From Closterium sp. NIES-65 (Eukaryota; Streptophyta; Zygnematophyceae; Desmidiales; Closteriaceae), in NCBI GenBank assembly GCA_948144175.1, contig CANXME010002308.1, forward strand, positions 232,958 to 296,957: a stretch of 64,000 bases of DNA, read 5' to 3'. Within the stretch, counting starts at the first letter, position 1. Each line of letters begins with the position of its first letter. The notes under the pieces are model-generated. The model saw only the letters and a program-made list of their open reading frames with translations. It did not search any database and was not told where the DNA came from. Below are positions 21,031 to 36,070 of this stretch, piece after piece. The position numbers and the translations under genes were made by a program.

Positions 21031-24000
21031 CGTTGACGTGGACGTGGACCTGGACGTGGACGTGGATTTGGACGTGGACGTGGACGTGGACCTGGACGTG
21101 GACGTGGATTTGGACGTGGACGTGGTCATGGACGTGGACGTGGACGTGGACGTGGACGAACATGGATGTGGACGTGGACGACGTGGACGTGGACGTGGAC
21201 GTGGTCGTGGACGTGGACGTGGACGTGGGCTTGGGCTTGGACGTGGACGTGGACGTGGACGTGGACGTGGTCATGGACGTGGACGTGGACGTGGTCGTGG
21301 ACGTGGACGTGGTCGTGGACGTGGACGTGGACGTGGACGTGGACATGGACATGGACTTGGACGTGGACGTGGACGTGGACAGGACGTGGACGTGGACGTG
21401 GTCGTGGACGTGGACATGGACGTGGAAGTCAACGTTGACGTGGACGTGGACGTGGACGTGGTTCTGGACGTGGACCTGGATGTGGACGTGGACGTGGACG
21501 TGGAGGACGTGGACGTGGACGTGGACGTGGTCGTCGACGTGGACGTGGACGTGGACGTGGACGTGGAGGACGTGAACGTGGACGTGGAGGACGTGGACGT
21601 GGACGTGGACTTGGACGTGGACGTGGACGTCGACGTGCACCTGGCGAGGACGTGGACTTGGACGTGGATGTGGAAGTGGACCTCGTCATGGACGTGGACG
21701 TGGACGTGGACGTGGACCTAGACGTGGACGTGGACGTGGACGTGGACGTGGACGTGGACGTGGACGTGGACCTAGACGTGGACGTGGTCGTGGACGTGGA
21801 TGTGGTCGTGGACGTGGACGTGGACGTGGTCGTGGACGTGGACGTGGACGTGGACCTAGACGTGGACGTGGTCGTGGACGTGGATGTGGACGTGGACGTG
21901 GACCTGGACGTGGACTTGGACGTGGACGTGGACGTGGACGTGGTCGTGGACGTGGACGTGGTCGTGTTCGTGGTCGTGGACGTGGACGTGGACCTGGACG
22001 TGGACGTGGACTTAGACGTCGACGTGGACGTGGACTTAGACGTCGACGTGGACGTGGTCGTAGACGTGGACGTGGTCGTGGACGTGGACGTGGACGTGGA
22101 CGTGGTCGTGGACGTGGTCGTGGACGTGGACGTGGTCGTGGACGTGGACGTGGACGTGGTCGTGGACATGGACGTGGACGTGGTCGTGGTCGTGAACGTG
22201 GACGTGGACGTGGTCGTGGACGTGGACGTGGAGGTGGACGTGGACGTGGACGTAAACGTGGACGTGGACGTGGAGGTGGACGTGGTCGTGGACGTAAACG
22301 TGGACGTGGTCGTGGACGTGGACGTGGACGTGGACGTGGACTTGGACGTGGACGTGGACGTGGACGTGGTCATGGATGTGGACGTGGTCGTGTACGTGGA
22401 CGTGGACGTGGACATGGACGTGAACGTGGTCGTGGACATGGTCGTGGACGTGGACGTAGACGTGGACGTGGACAAGGACGTGGACGTGGACGTGGACGTG
22501 GTCGTGGACGTGGACGTGGTCATGTACGTGGACGTGGACGTGAACGTGGGTGTGGACATGGTCGTGGACGTGGACGTAGACGTGGACGTGGACGTGGACG
22601 TGGTCGTGGACGTGGACGTGGACTTGGACGTGGACGTGGACGTGGTCGTCGACATGGACGTGGACGTGGACGTGGTCGTGGACGTGGACGTGGACCTGGA
22701 CGTGGACCTGGACGTGGACGTGGACGTGGTCTTGGACGTCGACGTGGACGTAAACGTGGTCGTGGACGTTAACGTGGATGTGGACGTGGACGTGGACCTG
22801 GACGTGGACGTGGACGTGGACCTGGACGTGGACTTGGACGTGGACGTGGACTTAGATGTGGTCGTGGACGTGGACGTGGACGTTGTCGTGGACGTGGACG
22901 TGGACGTGGTCTTGGACGTGGTCGTGGACGTGGTCGTGGACGTGGACGTGGTCGTGGACGTGGTTGTGGACGTGGACGTGGTCGTGGACGTGGACGTGGA
23001 CCTGGACGTGGACGTGGACTTAGACGTGGCATGGACGTGGACGTGGTCGTAGACGTGGACGTGGACGTGGACGTAGTCGTGGAGGTGGTTGTGGACGTGG
23101 ACGTGGACGTGGACGTGGACGTGGATGTGGACTTAGACATGGACGTGGACGTGGACGTGGTCGTAGACGTGGACGTGGACGTGGACGTGGTCGTGGACGT
23201 GGTCGTGGACGTGGACGTGGACGTGGTTGTGGACGTGGTTGTGGACGTGGACGTGGTCGTGGACGTGGACGTGGACGTGGACCTGGACGTGGACGTGGAC
23301 TTAGACGTGGACGTGGACGTGGTCGTGGTCGTGGACGTGGACGTGGTCGTGGACGTGGTCGTAGACGTGGACGTGGACGTGGACGTGGACCTGGACCTGG
23401 ACGTGGACGTGGACGTGGACATGGACGTGGACCTGGACGTGGTCGTGGACGTGGTCGTGGATGTGGACGTGGATGTCGACGTGGACGTGGACGTGGACGT
23501 TGACGTGGACGTGGACGTGGACGTGGTCGTGGACGTGGACGTGGACGTGGACCTGGACGTGGACGTGGATTTGGACGTGGACGTGGACGTGGATGTGGAC
23601 GTGGACTTGGACGTGGACATGGACGTGGACGTGAACGTGGACGTGGTCGTGGACGTGGCAAGGACGTGGACGTGGACGTGGAGGACGTGGACGTGGACGT
23701 GGAGGACGTGGACGTGGACGGGGACGTTGACGTGGATGTGGACGTGGACGTGGACGTGGTCGTGGACGTGGACGCGGTCGTGGACGTGGACGTAGACGTG
23801 GACATGGACGTGGACGTGGATGTGGTGGACGTGGACGTGGACCTAGACGTGAACGTGGTCGTGGACGTGGACGTGGACGTGGTCGTGGACGTGGACGTGG
23901 TCGTGGACGTGGACGTGGATGTGGACGTGGTCGTGGACGTGGACGTGGACGTGGACATGAACCTGGACGTGGACGTGGACGTGGACTTGGACGTGGACGT

Positions 24001-24790
24001 GAACCTGGACCTGGACCTGGACCTGAACGTGGACCTGGACGTGGACGTGGACGTCGACGTGGGCGTGGATCTGGACGTGGACGTGGACGTGGACGTGGTC
24101 GTGGACGTGGACGTGGACGTGGACTTGGACGTGGACGTGGACGTGGACGTGGACGTAGTCGTGGACGTGGAAGTGGACGTGGACGTGGTCGTGGATGTGG
24201 ACGTGGAGCTGGACCTGGACCTGGACGTGGACTTGGACGTGGACGTGGACGTTGACGTGGAGGACGTGGACGTGGACGTGGAGGACGTGGACGTGGACGT
24301 GGAGGACGTGGACGTGGACGTGGCGTGGACGTGGAGGACATTGACGTGGACGTGGAGGACGTGGTCATGGACGAGGACGTGGCCGTGGACGTGGACGTGG
24401 TCGTGGACATGGAGGACCTGGACGTGGACGAAGACGTGGACGTGGACGTGGATGGGTCATGGACGTGGACGTGGACGTGGATGTGGACGTGGACGTGGAC
24501 GTGGACGTGGTCGTGGACGTGGACGTGGACGTGGACGTGGAGGACGTGGACGTGGAGGACGTAGACGTCGACGTGGACCTGGACGTGGACGTGGACGTGG
24601 ACGTCGACGTGCACCTGGACGTGGACATGGACCTGGACGTGGACGTGGACGTGGACGTGGACCTGGACCTACACGTGGACGTGGACTTGGACGTAGACAT
24701 GGACTTGGACTTGGACGTGGACGTGGACGTGGTCGTGGACGTGGACGTGGACGTGGACGTAGACATGGACGTGGAAAGGTCGTGGACGTT
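21031..24790 (+). repeat. Left arm of an 8.4-kb spaced duplication
   Basis: This arm matches about 30,070-33,184 in word order. Matching points are CATGTACG (22,521/30,986), GTTAACGTGGATGTGG (22,768/31,239), GGCAAGGACG (23,657/32,009) and GGCGTGGACGTGGAGGACAT (offset 8,369). Offsets range from 8,352 to 8,471 bp. The GTTAAC word also occurs at 18,385 in the 2.33-kb family, so the families share ancestry. Confidence 0.75.
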
Positions 24791-27700
24791 GACATAGACA
24801 TAGACGTAGACCTGGACGTGGACGTAGACGTGGACATGGACCTGGACGTGGACGTGGACGTCGATGTGGACGTGGTTGTAGACGTGGACGTAGTCGTGGA
24901 CGTGGACGTGGACGTGGTCGTGGTCGTGGTCGTGGACATGAACGTGGTCGTGGACGTGGACGTAGACGTGGTCGTGGACGTGGACGTGGACGTGGTCGTG
25001 GACGTGGACGTGGACGTGGTCGTGGACGTGGACGTGGACCTGGACGTGGACTTGGACGTGGACGTGGACGTGGACATGGACGTGGTCGTGGACGTGGACG
25101 TAGACGTGGTCGTGGACGTGGTCGTGGACGTGGACGTGGATGTGGACGTGGTCGTGGACGTGGACGTGGACCTGGACGTCGACGTGGACTTGGACGTGGA
25201 CGTGGACGTGGACGTGGACGTGGACGTGGACGTGGATGTGGACGTGGTCGTGGATGTGGACGTGGACGTGGACGTGGTTGTGGACGTGGACGTGGACGTG
25301 GTCGTAGACGTGGACGTGGACGTGGACGTGGACGTGGACGTGGACGTGGACGTGGACATGGACGTGGACGTGGTCGTGGTCGTGAACGTGGACGTGGACG
25401 TGGTCCTGGACGTGGACGTGGACGTGGACGTGGACGTGGTCGTGGACGTGGACGTGGACGTGGGCGTGGTCGTGGACGTGAATGTGGATGTGGACTTGGA
25501 CGTGGACGTGGACGTGGTCGTGGACGTGGACGTGGACGTGGACGTGGTCGTGGACGTGGACGTGGACGTAGACATGGACGTGGACGTGGACATAGACATA
25601 GACGTAGACCTGGACGTGGATGTAGACGTGGACGTGGACCTGGACATGGACGTGGACGTGGATGTGGACGTGGTTGTGGACGTGGACGTAGTCGTGGACG
25701 TGGACGTGGTCGTGGACATGAACGTGGTCGTGGACGTGGACGTGGACGTAGACGTGGTCGTGGACGTGGACGTGGACGTGGACGTGGTCGTGGACGTGGA
25801 CGTGGACGTGGACATGGTCGTGGACGTGGACGTGGATGTGGACCTGGACGTGGACTTGGACGTGGACGTGGACGTGGACATGGACGTGGTCGTGGACGTG
25901 GACGTAGACGTGGTCGTGGACGTGGTCGTGGACGTGGACGTGGATGTGGACGTGGTCGTGGACGTGGACGTGGACCTGGACGTCGACGTGGACTTGGACG
26001 TGGACGTGGACGTGGACGTGGTCATAGACGTGGACGTGGATGTGGACGTGGACGTGGACGTGGACGTGGATGTGGACGTGGTCGTGGATGTGGACGTGGA
26101 CGTGGACGTGGTCGTAGACGTGGACGTGGACGTGGACGTGGTCGTGGACGTGGTCGTGGACGTGGACGTGGACATGGACGTGGACGTGGTCATGGACATG
26201 GACGTGAACGTGGTCGTGGTCGTGAACGTGGACGTGGACGTGGACGTGGATGTGGACGTGGTCGTGGACGTGGACGTGGACGTGGTCGTGGACGTGGACG
26301 TGGACGTGGGCGTGGTCGTGGACGTGGACGTGGTCGTGGACTTGGACGTTGACGTGGTCGTGGTCGTGGACGTGGACGTGGACGTGGTCGTGGACGTGGA
26401 CGTGGACGTGGACGTGGTCGTGGACGTGGACGTGGTCGTGGACGTGGACGTGGTCGTGGACGTGGACGTGGACGTGGACATGAACCTGGACGTGGACGTG
26501 GACTTGGACGTGGACGTGAACCTGGACGTGGACGTGGATGTGGACATAGAAAGGTCGTGGACGTGGACGTGGACGTGGACATGGACGTGGACGTGGACGT
26601 GGATGTGGACGTGGTCGTGGACGTGGACGTGGACGTGGACATGAACCTGGACGTGGACGTGGACGTGGACTTGGACGTGGACGTGAACCTGGACCTGGAC
26701 CTGGACCTGAACGTGGACCTGGACGTGGACGTGGACGTCGACGTGGGCGTGGATCTGGACGTGGACGTGGACGTGGACGTGGTCGTGGACGTGGACGTGG
26801 ACGTGGACTTGGATGTGGACGTGGACGTGGACGTAGTCGTGGACGTGGAAGTGGACGTGGACGTGGTCGTGGATGTGGACGTGGAGCTGGACCTGGACCT
26901 GGACGTGGACTTGGACGTGGACGTGGACGTTGACGTGGAGGACGTGGACGTGGACGTGGAGGACGTGGACGTGGACGTGGACGTGGAGGACGTGGACGTG
27001 GACGTGGCGTGGACGTGGAGGACATTGACGTGGACGTGGAGGACGTGGTCATGGACGAGGACGTGGCCGTGGACGTGGACGTGGTCGTGGACATGGAGGA
27101 CCTGGACGTGGACGAAGACGTGGACGTGGACGTGGATGGGTCATGGACGTGGACGTGGACGTGGACGTGGACGTGGACGTGGATGTGGACGTGGACGTGG
27201 ACGTGGACGTGGTCGTGGACGTGGACGTGGACGTGGACGTGGAGGACGTGGACGTGGAGGACGTAGACGTCGACGTGGACCTGGACGTGGACGTGGACGT
27301 CGACGTGCACCTGGACGTGGACATGGACCTGGACGTGGACGTGGACGTGGACGTGGACCTGGACCTAGACGTGGACGTGGACTTGGACGTAGACATGGAC
27401 TTGGACTTGGACGTGGACGTGGACGTGGTCGTGGACGTGGACGTGGACGTGGACGTAGACATGGACGTGGAAAGGTCGTGGACGTGGACGTGGACATAGA
27501 CATAGACGTAGACCTGGACGTGGACGTAGACGTGGACATGGACCTGGACGTGGACGTGGACGTCGATGTGGACGTGGTTGTGGACGTGGACGTAGTCGTG
27601 GACGTGGACGTGGACGTGGTCGTGGTCGTGGACATGAACGTGGTCGTGGACGTGGACGTGGACGTAGACGTGGTCGTGGACGTGGACGTGGACGTGGACG

Positions 27701-30040
27701 TGGTCGTGGACGTGGACGTGGACGTGGTCGTGGACGTGGACGTGGACGTGGACCTGGACGTGGACTTGGACGTGGACGTGGACGTGGACATGGACGTGGT
27801 CGTGGACGTGGACGTAGACGTGGTCGTGGACGTGGTCGTGGACGTGGACGTGGATGTGGACGTGGTCGTGGACGTGGACGTGGACCTGGACGTCGACGTG
27901 GACTTGGACGTGGACGTGGACGTGGACGTGGACGTGGACGTGGACGTGGATGTGGACGTGGTCGTGGATGTGGACGTGGACGTGGACGTGGTTGTGGACG
28001 TGGACGTGGACGTGGTCGTAGACGTGGACGTGGACGTGGACGTGGACGTGGACGTGGACATGGACGTGGACGTGGTCGTGGTCGTGAACGTGGACGTGGA
28101 CGTGGTCCTGGACGTGGACGTGGACGTGGACGTGGACGTGGTCGTGGACGTGGACGTGGACGTGGGCGTGGTCGTGGACGTGAATGTGGATGTGGACTTG
28201 GACGTGGACGTGGACGTGGTCGTGGACGTGGACGTGGACGTGGACGTGGTCGTGGACGTGGACGTGGACGTAGACATGGACGTGGACGTGGACATAGACA
28301 TAGACGTAGACCTGGACGTGGACGTAGACGTGGACATGGACCTGGACGTGGACGTGGACGTCGATGTGGACGTGGTTGTGGACGTGGACGTAGTCGTGGA
28401 CGTGGACGTGGACGTGGTCGTGGTCGTGGACATGAACGTGGTCGTGGACGTGGACGTGGACGTAGACGTGGTCGTGGACGTGGACGTGGACGTGGTCGTG
28501 GACGTGGACGTGGACGTGGTCGTGGACGTGGACGTGGACGTGGACCTGGACGTGGACTTGGACGTGGACGTGGACGTGGACATGGACGTGGTCGTGGACG
28601 TGGACGTAGACGTGGTCGTGGACGTGGTCGTGGACGTGGACGTGGATGTGGACGTGGTCGTGGACGTGGACGTGGACCTGGACGTCGACGTGGACTTGGA
28701 CGTGGACGTGGACGTGGACGTGGACGTGGACGTGGATGTGGACGTGGTCGTGGATGTGGACGTGGACGTGGACGTGGTTGTGGACGTGGACGTGGACGTG
28801 GTCGTAGACGTGGACGTGGACGTGGACGTGGACGTGGACGTGGACGTGGACATGGACGTGGACGTGGTCGTGGTCGTGAACGTGGACGTGGACGTGGTCC
28901 TGGACGTGGACGTGGACGTGGACGTGGTCGTGGACGTGGACGTGGACGTGGGCGTGGTCGTGGACGTGAATGTGGATGTGGACTTGGACGTGGACTTGGA
29001 CGTGGTCGTGGACGTGGACGTGGACGTGGACGTGGTCGTGGACGTGGACGTGGACGTAGACATGGACGTGGACGTGGACATAGACATAGACGTAGACCTG
29101 GACGTGGATGTAGACGTGGACGTGGACCTGGACATGGACGTGGACGTGGATGTGGACGTGGTTGTGGACGTGGACGTAGTCGTGGACGTGGACGTGGAAG
29201 TGGTCGTGGTCGTGGACATGAACGTGGTCGTGGACGTGGACGTGGACGTAGACGTGGTCGTGGACGTGGACGTGGACGTGGACGTGGTCGTGGACGTGGA
29301 CGTGGACGTGGACGTGGTCGTGGACGTGGACGTGGACGTGGACCTGGACGTGGACTTGGACGTGGACGTGGACGTGGACATGGACGTGGTCGTGGACGTG
29401 GACGTAGACGTGGTCGTGGACGTGGTCGTGGACGTGGACGTGGATGTGGACGTGGTCGTGGACGTGGACGTGGACCTGGACGTCGACGTGGACTTGGACG
29501 TGGACGTGGACGTGGACGTGGTCATAGACGTGGACGTGGATGTGGACGTGGACGTGGACGTGGACGTGGATGTGGACGTGGTCGTGGATGTGGACGTGGA
29601 CGTGGTCGTAGACGTGGACGTGGACGTGGACGTGGTCGTGGACGTGGTCGTGGACGTGGACGTGGACATGGACGTGGACGTGGTCATAGACATGGACGTG
29701 AACGTGGTCGTGGTCGTGAACGTGGACGTGGACGTGGACGTGGATGTGGACGTGGTCGTGGACGTGGACGTAGACGTGGTCGTGGACGTGGACGTGGACG
29801 TGGGCGTGGTCGTGGACGTGGACGTGGTCGTGGACTTGGACGTTGACGTGGTCGTGGTCGTGGACGTGGACGTGGTCGTGGACGTGGACGTGGACGTGGA
29901 CGTGGTCGTGGACGTGCACGTGGTCGTGGACGTGGACGTGGTCGTGGACGTGGACGTGGACGTGGACATGAACCTGGACGTGGACGTGGACTTGGACGTG
30001 GACGTGAACCTGGACGTGGACGTGGACGTGGACATAGAAA
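24791..30040 (+). repeat. Array of ~0.8-kb units marked GACATAGACATAGACGTAG
   Basis: The word GACATAGACATAGACGTAG starts at 24,791, 25,589, 27,493, 28,291 and 29,077. Intervals are 798, 1,904, 798 and 786 bp, so the basic unit is about 0.8 kb, in groups of two then three. The groups are separated by a segment carrying GGAGGACATTGACG and GGATGGGTCATGG (24,321 and 27,005, 2,684 bp apart). Within each unit the order of GGACATGAACG, GGTCATAGACG and GGTCCTGG words is kept. Confidence 0.8.
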
Positions 30041-30069
30041 GGTCGTGGACGTGGACGTGGACGTGGACA

Positions 30070-33000
30070 TGGACGTGGACGTGGACGTGCACGTGGACGT
30101 AGACGTGGACGTGGACCTGGAGGTGGACGTGGACGTGGTCGTGGACGTGGACGTGGTCGTGGTCGTGGACGTGGACGTGGACGTGGACGTGGTCGTGGTC
30201 GTGGACGTGATCGTGGTCGTGGACGTGGACGTAGACGTAGACGTGGTCGTGGACGTGGACGTGGACGTGGTCGTGGACGTGGACGTGGACCTAGACGTGG
30301 ACGTGGTCGTGGACGTGGATGTGGACGTGGACGTGGACCTGGACCTGGACTTGGACGTGGACGTGGACGTGGACGTGGTCGTGGACGTGGACGTGTACGT
30401 GGTCGTGGACGTGGTCGTGGACGTGGACGTGGACGTGGACCTGGACGTGGACGTGGACTTAGACGTCGACGTGGACGTGGACTTAGACGTCGACGTGGAC
30501 GTGGTCGTAGACGTGGACGTGGACGTGGACGTGGTCGTGGACGTGGACGTGGACGTGGACGTGGTCGTGGACGTGGTCGTGGACGTCGACGTGGTCGTGG
30601 ACGTGGACGTGGTCGTGGACGTGGACGTGGACGTGGTCGTGGACATGGACGTGGACGTGGTCGTGGTCGTGAACGTGGACGTGGACATGGTCGTGGACGT
30701 GGACGTGGAGGTGGACGTGGACGTGGACGTAAACGTGGACGTGGACGTGGAGGTGGACATGGTCGTGGACGTAAACGTGGACGTGGTCGTGGACGTGGAC
30801 GTGGACGTGGACTTGGACGTGGACGTGGACGTGGTCGTGGACGTGGACGTGGTCGTGTACGTGGACGTGGACGTGGACATGGACGTGAACGTGGTCGTGG
30901 ACATGGTCGTGGACGTGGACGTAGACGTGGACGTGGACATGGACGTGGACGTGGACGTGGACGTGGTCGTGGACGTGGACGTGGTCATGTACGTGGACGT
31001 GGACGTGAACGTGGTCGTGGACATGGTCGTGGACGTGGACGTAGACGTGGACGTGGACGTGGACGTGGTCGTGGACGTGGACGTGGACTTGGACGTGGAC
31101 GTGGACGTGGACGTGGTCGTGGACATGGACATGGACGTGGACGTGGTCGTGGACGTGGACGTGGACTTGGACGTGGACCTGGACGTGGACGTGGACGTGG
31201 TCGTGGACGTCGACGTGGACGTGGACGTGGTCGTGGACGTTAACGTGGATGTGGACGTGGACGTGGACGTGGACGTGGACGTGGACCTGGACGTGGACTT
31301 GAAGGTGGACGTGGACTTAGATGTGGTCCTGGACGTGGACGTGGACGTTGTCGTGGACGTGGACGTGGACGTGGTCGTGGACGTGGTCCTGGACGTGGTC
31401 GTGGACGTGGACGTGGTCGTGGACGTGGTTATGGACGTGGACGTGGTCGTGGACGTGGACGTGGACGTGGACGTGGACTTAGACATGGACGTGGACGTGG
31501 ACGTGGTCGTAGACGTGGACGTGGACGTGGACGTGGTCGTGGACGTGGTCGTGGACGTGGACGTGGACGTGGTTGTGGACGTGGTTGTGGACGTGGACGT
31601 GGACGTGGTCGTGGACGTGGACGTGGACGTGGACCTGGACGTGGACTTAGACGTGGACGTGGACGTGGACGTGGTCGTGGACGTGGACGTGGACGTGGTC
31701 GTGGACGTGGTCGTGGACGTGGACGTGGACGTGGACGTGGACCTGGACGTGGACGTGGACGTGGACGTGGACATGGACGTGGACCTGGACGTGGTCGTGG
31801 ACGTGGTCGTGGATGTGGACGTGGATGTCGACGTGGACGTGGACGTGTACGTAGACGTGGACGTGGACGTGGTCGTGGACGTGGAGGTGGACGTGGACGT
31901 GGACCTGGACGTGGATGTGGATTTGGACGTGAACGTGGACGTGGATGTGGACGTGGACTTGGACGTGGACATGGACGTGGACGTGAACGTGGACGTGGTC
32001 GTGGACGTGGCAAGGACGTGGACGTGGACGTGGAGGACGTGGACGAGGACGTGGAGGACGTGGACGTGGACGGGGCGTTGACGTGGATGTGGACGTGGAC
32101 GTGGACGTGGTCGTGGACGTGGACGCGGTCGTGGACGTGGACGCGGTCGTGGATGTGGACGTGGACGTGGATGTGGTGGACGTGGACGTGGACCTACACG
32201 TGGACGTGGTCGTGGACGTGGACGTGGACGTGGTCGTGGACGTGGACGTGGACGTGGTCGTAGACGTGGACGTGGATGTGGACGTGGTCGTGGACGTGGA
32301 CGTGGTCGTGGACGTGGACGTGGACGTGGACATGAACCTCGACGTGGACGTGGACTTGGACGTGGACGTGAACCTGGACCTGGACCTGGACCTGAACGTG
32401 GACCTGGACGTGGACGTGGACGTCGACGTGGGCGTGGATCTGGACGTGGACGTGGACGTGGACGTGGTCGTGGACGTGGACGTGGACGTGGACTTGGACG
32501 TGGACGTGGACGTGGACGTAGTCGTGGACGTGGAAGTGGACGTGGACGTGGTCGTGGTTGTGGACGTGGAGCTGGACCTGGACCTGGACGTGGACTTGGA
32601 CGTGGACGTGGACGTTGACGTGGAGGACGTGGACGTGGACGTGGAGGACGTGGACGTGGACGTGGACGTGGAGGACGTGGACGTGGACGTGGCGTGGACG
32701 TGGAGGACATTGACGTGGACGTGGAGGACGTGGTCATGGACGAGGACGTGGCCGTGGACGTGGACGTGGTCGCGGACATGAAGGACCTGGACGTGGACGA
32801 AGACGTGGACGTGGACGTGGACGTGGATGGGTCGTGGACGTGGACGTGGACGTGGACGTGGACGTGGACGTGGATGTGGACGTGGACGTGGACGTGGACG
32901 TGGTCGTGGACGTGGACGTGGACGTGGACGTGGAGGACGTGGACGTGGAGGACGTAGACGTCGACGTGGACCTGGACGTGGACGTGGACGTGGACGTCGA

Positions 33001-33184
33001 CGTGCACCTGGACGTGGACATGGACTTGGACGTGGACGTGGACGTGGACCTGGACCTAGACGTGGACGTGGACTTGGACGTAGACATGGACTTGGACTTG
33101 GACGTGGACGTGGATGTGGTCGTGGACGTGGACGTGGACGTGGACGTAGACATGGACGTGGAAAGGTCGTGGACGTGGACGTGG
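30070..33184 (+). repeat. Right arm of the 8.4-kb spaced duplication
   Basis: This is the partner of 21.7-24.8 kb, with the same succession of rare words. It differs by scattered substitutions and hexamer gains or losses, for example at the GGGTGTGG/GGTCGTGG difference next to CATGTACG. It is followed by another GACATAGACATAG unit at 33,184. Confidence 0.75.
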
Positions 33185-36070
33185 ACATAGACATAGACGT
33201 AGACCTGGACATGGACGTAGACGTGGACGTGGACCTGGACGCGGACGTGGACGTGGATGTGGACGTGGTTGTGGACGTGGACGTAGTCGTGGACGTGGAC
33301 GTGGACGTGGTCGTGGTCGTGGACATGAACGTGGTCGTGGACGTGGACGTGGATGTAGACGTGGTCGTGGACGTGGACGTGGACGTGGTTGTGGACGTGG
33401 ACGTGGACGTGGACGTGGTCGTGGACGTGGACGTGGACGTGGACCTGGACGTGGACTTGGACGTGGACGTGGACGTGGACATGGACGTGGTCGTGGACGT
33501 GGACGTAGACGTGGTCGTGGACGTGGTCGTGGACGTGGATGTGGATGTGGACGTGGTCGTGGACGTGGACGTGGACGTGGACCTGGACGTCGACGTGGAC
33601 TTGGACGTGGAAGTGGACGTGGACGTGGTCATAGACGTGGACGTGGATGTGGACGTGGACGTGGACGTGGACGTGGACGTGGATGTGGACGTGGTCGTGG
33701 ACGTGGACGTGGACGTGGACGTGGTCGTAGACGTGGACGTGGACGTGGACGTGGTCGTGGACGTGGTCGTGGACGTGGACATGGACATGGACATGGTCAT
33801 GGACATGGACGTGAACGTGGTCGTGGTCGTGAACGTGGACGTGGACATGGTCCTGGACGTGGACGTGGACGTGGACGTGGACGTGGTCGTGGACGTGGAC
33901 GTGGACGTGGGCGTGGTCGTGGATGTGGATGTGGACTTGGACGTGGACGTGGACGTGGTCGTGGACGTGGACGTGGACGTGGACGTGGACGTGGACGTGG
34001 ACGTGGTCGTGGACGTGGACGTGGACGTGGACCTGGACGTGGACTTGGACGTGGACGTGGACGTGGACATGGACGTGGTCGTGGACGTGGACGTAGACGT
34101 GGTCGTGGACGTGGTCGTGGACGTGGACGTGGATGTGAACGTGGTCGTGGACGTGGACGTGGACGTGGACCTGGACGTCGACGTGGACTTGGACGTGGAC
34201 GTGGACGTGGACGTGGTCATAGACGTGGACGTGGATGTGGACGTGGACGTGGACGTGGACGTGGACGTGGACGTGGACGTGGATGTGGACGTGGTCGTGG
34301 ACGTGGACGTGGACGTGGTCGTAGACGTGGACGTGGACGTGGACGTGGTCGTGGACGTGGTCGTGGACGTGGACGTGGACATGGACGTGGACGTGGTCAT
34401 GGACATGGACGTGAACATGGTCGTGGTCGTGAACGTGGACGTGGACGTGGTCCTGGACGTGGACGTGGACGTGGACGTGGACGTGGTCGTGGACGTGGAC
34501 GTGGACGTGGGCGTGGTCGTGGACGTGGATGTGGATGTGGACTTGGACGTGGACGTGGACGTGGTCGTGGACGTGGACGTGGACGTGGTCGTGGACGTGG
34601 ACGTGGACGTAGACATGGACGTGGAAAGGTCGTGGACGTGGACGTGGACATAGACATAGACGTAGACCTGGACGTGGACGTAGACGTGGACGTGGACCTG
34701 GACGTGGACGTGGACGTGGATGTGGACGTGGTTGTGGACGTGGACGTAGTCGTGGACGTGGACGTGGACGTGGTCGTGGTCGTGGACATGAACGTGGTCG
34801 TGGACGTGGACGTGGACGTAGACGTGGTCGTGGACGTGGACGTGGACGTGGACGTGGTCGTGGACGTGGACGTGGACGTGGTCGTGGACGTGGACGTGGA
34901 CGTGGACCTGGACGTGGACTTGGACGTGGACGTGGACGTGGACATGGACGTGGTCGTGGACGTGGACGTAGACGTGGTCGTGGACGTGGTCGTGGACGTG
35001 GACGTGGATGTGGACGTGGTCGTGGACGTGGACGTGGACGTGGACCTGGACGTCGACGTGGACTTAGACGTGGACGTGGACGTGGACGTGGTCATAGACG
35101 TGGACGTGGATGTGGACGTGGACGTGGACGTGGACGTGGACGTGGACGTGGACGTGGACGTAGACGTGGACGTAGACGTAGACGTGGATGTGGACGTGGT
35201 CGTGGATGTGGACGTGGACGTGGACGTGGTCGTAGACGTGGACGTGGACGTGGACGTGGTCGTGGACGTGGTCGTGGACGTGGACGTGGACATGGACGTG
35301 GACGTGGTCATGGACATGGACGTGAACGTGGTCGTGGTCGTGAACGTGGACGTGGATGTGGTCCTGGACGTGGACGTGGACGTGGACGTGGACGTGGTCG
35401 TGGACGTGGACGTGGACGTGGGCGTGGTCGTGGACGTGGATGTGGATGTGGACTTGGACGTGGACGTGGACGTGGTCGTGGACGTGGACGTGGACGTGGT
35501 CGTGGACGTGGACGTGGACGTGGTCGTGGACGTGGACGTGGACGTGGTCGTGGACGTGGATGTGGACGTGGTCGTGGACGTGGACGTGGACGTGGACATG
35601 AACCTGGACGTGGACGTGGACGTGGACTTGGACGTGGACGTGAACCTGGACCTGGACCTGGACCTGAACGTGGACCTGGATGTGGACGTGGACGTTGACG
35701 TGGACGTGGATCTGGACGTGGACGTGGACGTGGACGTGGTCGTGGACGTGGACGTGGACGTGGACTTGGACGTGGACGTGGACATGGACGTGGACGTGGA
35801 CGTAGTCGTGGACGTGGAAGTGGACGTGGACGTGGTCGTGGATGTGGACGTGGACCTGGACCTGGACCTGGACCTGGACGTGGACTTGGACGTGGACGTG
35901 GACGTTGACGTGGAGGACGTGGACGTGGACGTGGAGGACGTGGACGTGGACGTGGACGTGGAGGATGTGGACGTGGACGTGGCGTGGACGTGGAGGACAT
36001 TGACGTGGACGTGGAGGACGTGGTCATGGACGAGGACGTGGCCGTGGACGTGGACGTGGTCGTGGACATG
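33184..36070 (+). repeat. Further GACATAGACATAG units (33,184; 34,647)
   Basis: Two more units of the 0.8-kb class occur 1,463 bp apart, the first lengthened by an internal repeat of the ACCTGGACGTGGACTTGG segment. They lead into the GGCGTGGACGTGGAGGACAT junction near 35,981. Confidence 0.75.
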
